Shown: positions 1 to 5,280, numbered from the stretch's first letter. The stretch: DNA of 7,648 bases from Puniceicoccales bacterium (GCA_031289285.1 JAITPT010000168.1:1-7648), one strand, 5' to 3'. Notes: a model not told the origin generated them from the letters alone. Made by a program: numbers and translations.

Positions 1-392
1 AGCGTGTTCGCGCCGCCCTTCGTGGTGATGACGATGAGCTGCGCGGGCGTGTGCGTCTGGCCCGTCCAGAGGTCGAGCGAGTTTTCGGCGGAGAGCGCGT
101 AGGCGTTGCCAAAGCGGAATCGCAGGTAGGCGGCGGCGAACGCCCAGAAGTGCGCATGCCAAAATGTAGTGTCGCCGATGGTCGCGGCAGGCGTGGTGAG
201 CGCATACCAGCCCTTGGTGATCTCGAGGAGGAAGCCACGCTTGGCGAGCAAGGCACGGTCGGCTTTGGCGAGCTGCGGGCCACGCAAAATGCCCTCCGGC
301 GCGATGGCGCGGGCGCGGCGAAGCGCGGCAGCAAGAATGGTGTGCGGCGCAGCGGCGTCGGCGGTGAGGACAGTGGCGGATGTGTTGTTCAT
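1..392 (-). CDS. AbiEi-like winged-helix protein, N-terminal part, possibly Fic-family (partial)
   Basis: The minus strand is open from an ATG at 390-392 to the window edge, giving 130 residues with no stop; the C-terminus lies outside. Residues about 16-68 look like a winged helix-turn-helix: an Ala/Arg-rich helix, then ILRGPQLAKADRALLAKRG and the wing LLEITKGWYALTTP. Residues about 75-130 include WHAHFWAFAAAYL, YALSAENSLDL and QLIVITTKGG. This order (HTH, GWY wing, 'LSAE-SLDL', 'P-Q-IVI') resembles AbiEi-type antitoxin domains, and I recall it also at the N-terminus of larger Fic/filamentation-type proteins. AbiEi proteins repress their own promoters and neutralise an AbiEii nucleotidyltransferase; Fic enzymes transfer AMP to proteins. 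Which applies here cannot be decided because the catalytic half is missing. The leader is weak (AGAAG about 8 bases before ATG). A 23-bp repeat array begins 29 bp upstream and may be its operator. The family assignment comes from memory of the motifs, not from a search. Confidence 0.6.
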   Translation of the reverse strand, partial: MNNTSATVLTADAAAPHTILAAALRRARAIAPEGILRGPQLAKADRALLAKRGFLLEITKGWYALTTPAATIGDTTFWHAHFWAFAAAYLRFRFGNAYALSAENSLDLWTGQTHTPAQLIVITTKGGANT

Positions 393-420
393 AGGTTCTT
401 CTGTTTTTGAAGCACTCCAA

Positions 421-558
421 ATCAACTATGTTTTGCGGCAAAAATCAACTATGTTTTGTGGACAAAATTGACTATGTTTTGCGGCAAAAACCAACTATGT
501 TTTGTGGACAAAATTGACTATGTTATGTGGACAAAACCAACTATGTTTTGTGGACGGG
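421..558. repeat. Six tandem 23-bp repeats, operator or iteron-like
   Basis: Units start at 421, 444, 467, 490, 513 and 536, each exactly 23 bp with no spacer. The conserved core is ACTATGTTTTG; the variable ends are ATC/ATT/ACC at the left and either TGTGGACAAA or TGCGGCAAAA at the right. Across unit boundaries the sequence TTTTGTGGACAAAA has perfect 6-bp arms around a GG centre, and the variant TTTTGCGGCAAAA keeps 5-bp arms, so the dyad survives despite the changes. A 23-bp period is a little over two helical turns and would place bound proteins on nearly the same DNA face. The array ends upstream of the start of the minus-strand AbiEi-like gene (ATG at 392). The simplest reading is a multi-site operator for that winged-helix protein. 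An iteron-like origin or a structured leader RNA are alternatives. Confidence 0.9.
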
Positions 559-580
559 AGGAAGGGTAAAAACGGGCGCA

Positions 581-603
581 GATGCCGATGGGGACGGCAT
601 CGG
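581..603. repeat. Short inverted repeat between array and seventh copy
   Basis: GATGCCG (581-587) and CGGCATC (595-601) are perfect complements around a 7-base loop. CCGATG (585-590) and CATCGG (598-603) form a second, mutually exclusive hairpin in the same bases. There is no U-tract, so it is not a standard terminator. It sits between the repeat array and the isolated repeat copy. Confidence 0.5.
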
Positions 604-613
604 AGGCCAAAAA

Positions 614-636
614 ATCAACTATGTTTTGTGGACGAA
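614..636. repeat. Seventh, isolated copy of the 23-bp repeat
   Basis: This copy has the same orientation as the tandem array (ATCAACTATG, then TTTTGTGGACGAA) but lies 55 bp beyond its end and out of the 23-bp register, since its start is 193 bp from the start of the first unit. Its right half diverges (GACGAAAAA), weakening the dyad. It sits 184 bp before the oxidoreductase start and could extend control to that gene, or could be a remnant left by deletion or insertion within the array. Confidence 0.85.
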
Positions 637-819
637 AAACGCGGGTGAGGGGCGGGTATTTTTTTGAGGAATGGAGCAAAAAAAATCGGGAAACGGAGCG
701 GGAAAAATACCGCTACTCACGCCTGCTGCTGCCGCCCGCCGCCACGCACGAACCGCCGCCCCGCCGCCCGCCTTGGATTTACACGGCGACGGAAAACCGT
801 TTGCTCCGGTGCTTTCACA

Positions 820-1779
820 ATGAGCCATACGGAAAACATTCTCCGCTGCGGCGTCGCAGGCGTCGGCTACCTTGGCCGACATCACGCACGCATTTACAGC
901 ACACTGCCCAGCGTCGTCCTCGCGGGCATCTACGAACCTGACGACGCCCGCGCCGCCGAAGTTTGCGCCCAACACAACTGCCCGCGCTTCGCCTCCCTCG
1001 CCGAGCTTGGCGCGGCCTGCGACGCTGTCAGCGTCGTCGTCCCTACCGACCGCCACGCAGAGGTCGCCGTGCCGCTTCTTGAGGCGGGTTGCCACCTGCT
1101 CATTGAGAAGCCGCTCTGCGCGTCGCTTGAAGAGGCGGCGCAAATCCTCACTGCCGCTCGTGCCGCAGGGCGCATCGTGCAAGTCGGCCACATCGAGCAC
1201 TACAACCCCGTGATGAGCTTCCTCGAAACGAGCGTCGCCGACCCGCGCTATCTCACAGCTGACCGCCTCGCGCCCTTCAACCCGCGAGGCACCGAAGTCG
1301 GCGTCGTGCTCGATTTGATGATTCACGACATCGGCGTCGTCCTCCAGCTCGTCAAGTCTCCTGTGGCGCGGATTGACGCCGTCGGCGTGAGCATCGTCTC
1401 GCCCGGCGAGGACATCGCCAACGCCCGCCTGACGTTTGCCAACGGTGCCGTCGCCAACCTAAACACCAGCCGCGTGAGTTCCAAAAAAGTGCGCGAGCTT
1501 CGCGTCTTCCAGCCCGGTGCTTACCTCTCGCTCGACTTCATGAACCAGAGCGGGCACCTCCTGAGCATGGGCGAAAACGCCACCATCTTTGACATCAAGC
1601 GCGAAGAAATCCCGATTGAGAAAGGCGAGCCGCTGGCGTTGGAGCTGGCATCGTTTGCCCAATGTGTGCGCGACCACGCCGCGCCCAAGGTCGGCACCGA
1701 GCTTGGCAAAACCGCCCTCGAAGTCGCCATCGCCGTCACAGAAATCATCCGCACTCGCTCCCTCGCACGGGAGTTTTGA
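820..1779 (+). CDS. Gfo/Idh/MocA-family NAD(P)-dependent oxidoreductase
   Basis: A 319-residue cytoplasmic dehydrogenase of normal family length. The Rossmann dinucleotide motif GVGYLG is at residues 14-19 (G-x-G-x-x-G), followed by HHARIYS. The acidic end of beta-2 is seen in GIYEPD. DAVSVVVPTDRHAEVA (68-83) and the family hallmark EKP (96-98, in LLIEKPLC) complete the N-terminal domain. In the C-terminal domain GHIEHYNP (123-130) and DLMIHDIG (165-172) supply the likely substrate and catalytic residues, including His169 and Asp170. These enzymes oxidise or reduce sugar hydroxyls. The GHIEHYNP and RGTEVGVVLDLMIHD segments resemble oxidoreductases that are often found near lipid A genes and are compared with GnnA (UDP-GlcNAc 3-dehydrogenase), but no lpx gene or GnnB-like aminotransferase is in view, so the substrate is inference. 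I chose ATG 820 over an in-frame ATG at 664 because the 52 extra residues are Arg/Cys/Pro-rich and precede the Rossmann fold with no family counterpart. No clear ribosome binding site precedes it. Confidence 0.9.
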   Translation: MSHTENILRCGVAGVGYLGRHHARIYSTLPSVVLAGIYEPDDARAAEVCAQHNCPRFASLAELGAACDAVSVVVPTDRHAEVAVPLLEAGCHLLIEKPLCASLEEAAQILTAARAAGRIVQVGHIEHYNPVMSFLETSVADPRYLTADRLAPFNPRGTEVGVVLDLMIHDIGVVLQLVKSPVARIDAVGVSIVSPGEDIANARLTFANGAVANLNTSRVSSKKVRELRVFQPGAYLSLDFMNQSGHLLSMGENATIFDIKREEIPIEKGEPLALELASFAQCVRDHAAPKVGTELGKTALEVAIAVTEIIRTRSLAREF

Positions 1780-1806
1780 GCAGCGTGTGAAAGCGGCGTG
1801 AGCGGC

Positions 1807-1846
1807 GGCGTAGCACCTGTCGCGCCGGAACATCCCGCGCTACGCC
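1807..1846. repeat. Inverted repeat GGCGTAGC/GCTACGCC
   Basis: Perfect 8-bp arms at 1807-1814 and 1839-1846 enclose a 24-base loop in the gap between the oxidoreductase and the thioredoxin-like gene. No U-tract follows, so rho-independent termination is not supported. The 8-mer GCTACGCC appears again as a tandem pair at 3503-3518, which suggests a dispersed repeat family word rather than a local structure. Confidence 0.4.
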
Positions 1847-1868
1847 ATGTCTCTCTGCGCCGGAGTCC

Positions 1869-3380
1869 GTGAACAAAAAAACCCGCGCCGCCATGCACCG
1901 CCGCTTCCAGAAAATTTTCAAAAACCTTCCCTTCCTGTTTCTCCCCGCCGCCGTCGCCCTTGCTTTCGTCTTAGCAAACACCGCCCTGCGGCGGGAAACG
2001 GCGTCGGAGACACAGCCGCCTGCCGCGAAGGCCCCCACCAAATCTGCCGTCGCCAAAAAAAACGCGCCGTCCCCAGCCTCCGCAAAAAACACAGGAGCCA
2101 CCAGTTTTGAATCTGCCTTCCCCGACTTCGGAGAGAGCGTTTCTCCGCTTGTCGTGGACTGGCACACCGACTTCGACGAGGCGCGGCGCGTCGCCCAAAA
2201 AACGGGCAAAGACATCCTCGTCGCCTTTGTCAGCGTGGACTCGAGCATCTGGAGCCGCCGCCTCGACACGGATGTCTTCGGAAGCCCCGCTTTCGCCGTC
2301 ACAATAGCCCCGCACTTCGTCTGCGTCTTGCTCGAGTTTCCGCGCACCTACTCGCTCCCCTCTGCCGAGCAAACCCGCAACGAGCACCTCCGCGCCGCAT
2401 GGCGCATCAGCACATTTCCCACGATTTTTCTCGCCGACAAAACCGCCCGCCCCTACGCCGTCACTGGCTACCGCGACAATACCGCTGCCGACTACGCCCG
2501 CCATTTGCTCGCACTGCGCAACATCCGTTTGCACCGTGACCAGAGCCTCGGCGACGCCGCCAAAGCCGCCACCAACGCCGAGCGCGCGGTGCTCCTCTCG
2601 CAAGCCTTGGAGGGCATAGACGAGAACATTCTGCTGCGCCACTACAAGGGTGAGCTTGACGCCCTCAAACGCGCTGACCCGCAAGATTCGACGGGCCTGC
2701 TGGGAAACATCCGTTTCACGCCCAAGCTCAATCAGCTAAGCGACCAAGTGACGCGCCTCATCCGCCAGCGCAAAGACTTTTCCGGTGCATTGGAGACGGT
2801 GGACAAGTTCATCACTCAAAACGCGCCCGTCGGCGAACATCTGCAACGCGCCCTCTTTTTGAAACTCCTCGTGTATGGGAACCGCGAGGCGGGCAACCAC
2901 GCTTCCATCGTGAAACTCATGGACGAGATTATCGCCGTGAACTCCGAAAACGAGCAGGGTCGCATGGCCGCAGAAGCGCGCAAACACGCCCTCTCCGTGC
3001 TCGCCGCTGAGCGCGAAGCCGCCGAAAAAGCAGCCGCCGAAAAGGAGGTCGCCGAACGCGAGGCAGCGGAAAAAGCTGCTGCGGAAAAAGAGGCCGCCGA
3101 GCGTGAAGCCGCAGAAAGGGAGGCCGCAGAAAAGGAAACCGCAGGCGGAGAAGTCGCAGGAAAGGAGACGGCGGGAAAGGAGACGGCGGGAAAAGAAACT
3201 GCGGGAAAAGTAGTAGCGGGAAACACCGAAGGCTGCGAAGCGCACGGCGAACCCGTCCCCACGCCGCCCCAAGAAAAGCCCACTCCCGAACCCGATGCTC
3301 CTGAACCCGCCCCCGAAAACGCCCCTCCCGAACCCACCCCTCCCGAACCCGACACCCCTGAAAACACGCCAGCGGACTGA
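1869..3380 (+). CDS. Membrane-anchored, cysteine-free thioredoxin-fold protein with coiled coil and Pro-rich tail
   Basis: 503 residues. Residues 1-18 are basic, and about 20-38 form one hydrophobic helix (PFLFLPAAVALAFVLA) acting as an uncleaved anchor or signal. After a linker, about 95-215 follow the thioredoxin pattern seen in proteins with 'GSDWCGWC..L..EVFS.PEF': here VDSSIWSRRLDTDVFGSPAF. Both active-site cysteines are serine (S126 and S129), while the cis-Pro loop is kept (FPT, 183-185) and GYRD follows. Only Cys152 and Cys456 remain, so dithiol chemistry is not expected; a chaperone, scaffold or binding role is inferred. Residues 220-375 are probably helical. About 377-424 is a charged AEK/AER coiled coil like TolA domain II, 421-449 repeats GKETA, and 460-503 is rich in PEP/PTP. 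The start is GTG at 1869, with CGGAG just 3 bases before it; ATG 1893 (residue 9) is an equally possible start. The function is not known to me. It lies 89 bp after the oxidoreductase and may share its transcript. Confidence 0.8.
   Translation: MNKKTRAAMHRRFQKIFKNLPFLFLPAAVALAFVLANTALRRETASETQPPAAKAPTKSAVAKKNAPSPASAKNTGATSFESAFPDFGESVSPLVVDWHTDFDEARRVAQKTGKDILVAFVSVDSSIWSRRLDTDVFGSPAFAVTIAPHFVCVLLEFPRTYSLPSAEQTRNEHLRAAWRISTFPTIFLADKTARPYAVTGYRDNTAADYARHLLALRNIRLHRDQSLGDAAKAATNAERAVLLSQALEGIDENILLRHYKGELDALKRADPQDSTGLLGNIRFTPKLNQLSDQVTRLIRQRKDFSGALETVDKFITQNAPVGEHLQRALFLKLLVYGNREAGNHASIVKLMDEIIAVNSENEQGRMAAEARKHALSVLAAEREAAEKAAAEKEVAEREAAEKAAAEKEAAEREAAEREAAEKETAGGEVAGKETAGKETAGKETAGKVVAGNTEGCEAHGEPVPTPPQEKPTPEPDAPEPAPENAPPEPTPPEPDTPENTPAD
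2997..3140 (+). repeat. Coding repeats of the AEK/AER coiled coil
   Basis: Within the thioredoxin-like gene, near-identical 12- to 15-base units (GCCGCCGAAAAGGAG, GCCGAACGCGAGGCA and variants) encode alternating AEKAA, AEKE and AEREA blocks. The pattern of small apolar and charged residues is typical of a long single alpha-helix or coiled coil. Such in-frame repeats can expand or contract by slippage or recombination without breaking the frame. Confidence 0.7.
3156..3215 (+). repeat. Four 15-bp in-frame repeats encoding AGKET-type pentapeptides
   Basis: Units at 3156, 3171, 3186 and 3201 share GCGGGAAAGGAGACG or close variants and encode AGKET, AGKET, AGKET and AGKVV. They directly follow the AEK coiled coil and precede the proline-rich tail. 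Their near identity at the DNA level suggests recent tandem duplication and possible length variation between strains. Confidence 0.75.
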
Positions 3381-3454
3381 CACCATCCGCAAACCGAATC
3401 GCTCTTGGCTGACGCAAGCGAAAAACCGCAGAGAACGCAGATGTCTGGATTTTT

Positions 3455-3494
3455 CCTCCGCGAACCTCCGTGAACCTCTGTGAACCTTCGTGTC
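3455..3494. repeat. Four 10-bp tandem repeats (CCTCCGTGAA type)
   Basis: CCTCCGCGAA, CCTCCGTGAA, CCTCTGTGAA and CCTTCGTGTC follow each other without gaps inside the inverted-repeat element. Each unit differs from the next by one or a few bases. Confidence 0.8.
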
Positions 3495-3502
3495 TCTGAA
3501 CC

Positions 3503-3518
3503 GCTACGCCGCTACGCC
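3503..3518. repeat. Doubled 8-mer GCTACGCC
   Basis: Two adjacent exact copies of GCTACGCC lie in the MITE-like element. The same 8-mer forms one arm of the inverted repeat at 1807-1846. Confidence 0.7.
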
Positions 3519-3614
3519 GCTGTGTGCCCCCCCATTTATTTATCTGCGCACATCTGCGTCATCTGCGGTTTTCCCCTTTGATATCTCGCGCCTCCGCCGC
3601 CCGCGCTGCGCCCT

Positions 3615-4268
3615 TCACGCCCACAGCCACGCATGGAAACTCTCCACCGCTTGCCAGCCGAAACGGCAAATAAGAAACACCCAGCCCGCCCAAAAAAACA
3701 GGTTGATAACGGCGGCGACGGCGGCGAGCCACAGCACTTTGCCGTCGGATTCCAGCAGTGCGGCAGCGGCGATGGCGACAGGCAATGCGGGAAACACATT
3801 GGAAAATGGTATCGGCAACGGCAGCGAAAGCAGCAGTGCGCAAATGGCGATATTGACGCCGCAAAAACGCCGCGTCGCCGCCGCCTCCGCAAACGCCGCG
3901 TCGCGTCGGCGCAAGTGTTTCTCCAACCAGCGCAGCAGCCACCCCGCGCCAGAAAGTAGCAGCGGGAAAAACACCTTCGGGATGACCGTTTTTTGGAAAC
4001 GCTCTGGCACACTCAACTCGCGCCCACGCGCCATCTGCCACCCCAGCACAAAAAGCAGCAGCCCAAACGGCGTTGAGACGCCCGGCAGCGTGACCGGTTG
4101 GCAAAACGGCAACGCCAGCAAAAACACCAGCAGCAGCGGCGAACGCCCGCCCGTGCGCTCCGATAATTCGCCCAGCGTCACATCGCGCCCGCGGCATTCC
4201 TCCGCCAAGCGCACGAGGCTCGCGCCCAGTTCACTTTGCAGATTGGTTTTCATGGAAGAGGTGGACAT
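3615..4268 (-). CDS. ExoD-family (exopolysaccharide synthesis) membrane protein
   Basis: 217 residues with an ExoD-like layout (Pfam family of exopolysaccharide synthesis protein ExoD). A short cytoplasmic helix (LQSELGASLVRLAEEC, then GRDVTLGELSERTGGR) is followed by hydrophobic segments at about 44-58, 66-79 and 98-113, the basic stretch HLRRRDAAF, and further segments at about 136-170 and 176-202. The signature loops are ALPFCQPVTLPGVSTPFG (52-69) and LPLPIPFSNVFPALPVA (149-165), both rich in Pro as in the family. Rhizobial ExoD affects exopolysaccharide production and alkali sensitivity; the molecular role is unresolved. The gene overlaps the 3' end of the mscS-like gene by 38 bp in another frame (23 bp if the second Met, ATG at 4253, is the start), so translational coupling is likely. 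No Shine-Dalgarno is evident before either start. The stop faces the MITE-like element. Confidence 0.85.
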   Translation of the reverse strand: MSTSSMKTNLQSELGASLVRLAEECRGRDVTLGELSERTGGRSPLLLVFLLALPFCQPVTLPGVSTPFGLLLFVLGWQMARGRELSVPERFQKTVIPKVFFPLLLSGAGWLLRWLEKHLRRRDAAFAEAAATRRFCGVNIAICALLLSLPLPIPFSNVFPALPVAIAAAALLESDGKVLWLAAVAAVINLFFWAGWVFLICRFGWQAVESFHAWLWA

Positions 4269-5103
4269 CGCGCTGCGGGAACGGAATCGAGCAGCCGCCT
4301 TCCTCGAGCGCGAGTTTGAGTTTCTCGAGAAGCACGGCGCGCACTGGCCAGTAGTCCGGCGTCTTCACCCACGGGCGCACCGCAATCACCACCGCGCTGT
4401 CGCCCAGCTCCGTCACAAACACCGACGGCACCGGCTCGCCCAGCACACGCGGTTCTTCCGCCAAAACACTCCGCACAATCTCCTGCGCCGTTTTCAAATT
4501 GTCCCCGTAGCCGACGCCCACGGTGAGGTCAATGCGCCGGACGGGCTTCGCCGTGTAGTTGGTGATAGCCTGCGTGATGAACGACGAATTAGGCACGGTG
4601 ACTAAGCGGTTGTCTGCCGTGCGCAGTGCCGTGCTAAACAAGCCGATTTCCTCCACGGTGCCCGAGACGCCGCCCGCCTCGATGAAGTCGCCCACGTTGA
4701 ACGGGCGCAGCACCACGAGCATCACGCCCGCCGCAAAGTTGGAGAGCGAGCCTTGCAACGCGAGGCCGATGGACATCGCGACCGCGCCGATGGCCGCGAC
4801 AAGCGCCGTCGCCTCGACGCCGAAAATGTTGAGCACCGCGAGGAGCACGACGACGAGAATGAAGCTGCGAAAAAGTCTGCTCAGAAACAGCCGCACGGTG
4901 TCTTCAAGCCCCGTGCGGCTCATGGCGCGGAGCGCGGCCTTTTGCAGGATTTTGGACAGCCAGTTGCCCGCCGCGAGAATTACGACGGCGGCGATGGCGT
5001 GCCACACCAGCAAGACGCCGGAGTTGGCGAGTGTGTTGAGAAAATCGAGTTCAAAAAAATCTCCGAAAAAAGAGTTGGCTGCGAGTGCGGCGAGTGCGTT
5101 CAT
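4231..5103 (-). CDS. Small-conductance mechanosensitive channel, MscS family
   Basis: 290 residues, close to the roughly 286 of E. coli MscS. A short N-terminal segment leads to TM1 (about 29-47), TM2 (about 78-95) and the pore helix TM3 (about 98-131: ALVAAIGAVAMSIGLALQGS then LSNFAAGVML), with the Gly/Ala packing of MscS pores. The beta domain begins RPFNVGDFIEAGGVSGTVEEIGLFSTALRT, and VTVPNSSFI is the family motif. The C-terminal alpha/beta vestibule ends with IPFPQRDVH. The channel opens under membrane tension and releases solutes on hypo-osmotic shock. ATG 5103 was chosen; an in-frame GTG at 5121 would add six residues. There is no clear ribosome binding site. It is first in a two-gene unit with the overlapping exoD-like gene, linking osmotic and envelope functions. 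Confidence 0.93.
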   Translation of the reverse strand: MNALAALAANSFFGDFFELDFLNTLANSGVLLVWHAIAAVVILAAGNWLSKILQKAALRAMSRTGLEDTVRLFLSRLFRSFILVVVLLAVLNIFGVEATALVAAIGAVAMSIGLALQGSLSNFAAGVMLVVLRPFNVGDFIEAGGVSGTVEEIGLFSTALRTADNRLVTVPNSSFITQAITNYTAKPVRRIDLTVGVGYGDNLKTAQEIVRSVLAEEPRVLGEPVPSVFVTELGDSAVVIAVRPWVKTPDYWPVRAVLLEKLKLALEEGGCSIPFPQRDVHLFHENQSAK

Positions 5104-5152
5104 ACGCGCCCAAGGAAACACTCAGCGCGCCCGAATGGGAGAAAAAAATCTG

Positions 5153-5182
5153 TTGACGCTTTCCCGAAAACTCTTTTCCTCC
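5153..5182 (+). promoter_or_regulatory. Possible promoter of the tRNA gene
   Basis: TTGACG (5153-5158) matches the -35 consensus at five of six positions and lies about 40 bp before the mature tRNA. With 16-18 bp spacing the -10 would fall in the T/C-rich run around 5175-5182 (TTTTCCTC), which matches TATAAT poorly. The placement is plausible but the -10 is weak. Confidence 0.35.
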
Positions 5183-5195
5183 GCGCCTTTCCTTT

Positions 5196-5271
5196 GGGGT
5201 CGTAGCTCAGTTGGTAGAGCGCCACAATCGCACTGTGGAGGTCAGGAGTTCGACCCTCCTCGGCTCCACCA
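5196..5271 (+). tRNA. tRNA-Ala (anticodon CGC)
   Basis: A full cloverleaf of 76 bases including encoded CCA. The acceptor GGGGTCG pairs with CGGCTCC, with a G3:U70 wobble, the main alanine identity element. The D-arm is GCTC, loop AGTTGGTA, GAGC. The anticodon arm is CCACA, loop ATCGCAC, TGTGG, which places CGC at positions 34-36 after U33. The variable loop is AGGTC and the T-arm AGGAG, loop TTCGACC, CTCCT. The discriminator is A, followed by CCA. It decodes GCG, a codon expected to be frequent in such GC-rich DNA. The A32/C38 loop pair is slightly unusual. Confidence 0.96.
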
Positions 5272-5280
5272 AAGGAAACA

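Larger units (their letters stand above)
393..819. other. Divergent intergenic region with repeat array
   Basis: This 427-bp stretch separates the minus-strand AbiEi-like gene from the plus-strand oxidoreductase, so both promoters must lie here. It holds six tandem 23-bp repeats, a seventh single copy, a GATGCCG/CGGCATC hairpin (581-601), an A/T-tract region with competing inverted repeats (655-711) and a very C-rich stretch (about 725-775). Reading frames that cross it on both strands have low-complexity Arg/Pro content and no recognisable domain, so I do not call genes. I found no convincing -35/-10 pair: CATAGT inside each repeat (minus strand) matches TATAAT at four of six positions, but has no TTGACA-like partner at proper spacing. 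Confidence 0.7.
3422..3572. mobile_element. MITE-like or REP-like element with about 23-bp terminal inverted repeats
   Basis: The left end (from 3422: AAAACCGCAGAGAACGCAG, then ATGT) and the reverse complement of the right end (3550-3572: AAAACCGCAGATGACGCAG, then ATGT) match at 21 of 23 positions. The enclosed 105 bp encode nothing convincing. It holds a 10-bp tandem repeat and a doubled 8-mer. The element lies exactly between two convergent genes, a typical site for small non-autonomous or palindromic repeats, and could also end transcription from both sides. Words such as CCGCAGAGAACGCAGA and CTCCGTGAACCTCTGTG are, to my recollection, common in intergenic DNA of several bacterial phyla, including Verrucomicrobiota. 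No clear target-site duplication was found, so mobility is inference. Confidence 0.5.

Noticed and set aside
421..558. CRISPR array
   Set aside because: The 23-bp units are contiguous with no spacers, and no cas gene is in view.
421..558. Overlapping promoters in each repeat (CATAGT as -10)
   Set aside because: The only TTGATT-like partner is 12 bp away, too short, and 17-bp spacing would require CATAGT itself to serve as -35.
664..819. N-terminal extension of the oxidoreductase from ATG 664
   Set aside because: The extra 52 residues are Arg/Pro/Cys-rich with no fold, and the Rossmann motif sits at the expected distance from ATG 820.
619..1326. Minus-strand 235-codon frame opposite the oxidoreductase
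   Set aside because: It is antisense to a well-supported enzyme, has no recognisable domain, and is explained by GC-rich codon bias.
2736..3417. Long minus-strand frames opposite the coiled-coil region
   Set aside because: Their Phe/Ser/Gly repeats are the mirror image of the AEK/GKETA coding repeats, not independent proteins.
3490..4605. Plus-strand 371-codon frame opposite the exoD and mscS genes
   Set aside because: It begins inside the MITE-like element, has low-complexity Ser/Arg/Ala composition and lies antisense to two clear membrane protein genes.
5222..5240. Reading the tRNA as tRNA-His because GTG lies in the anticodon arm
   Set aside because: Folding puts CGC at 34-36 after U33, G3:U70 is present, and there is no extra G at -1 paired with C73.
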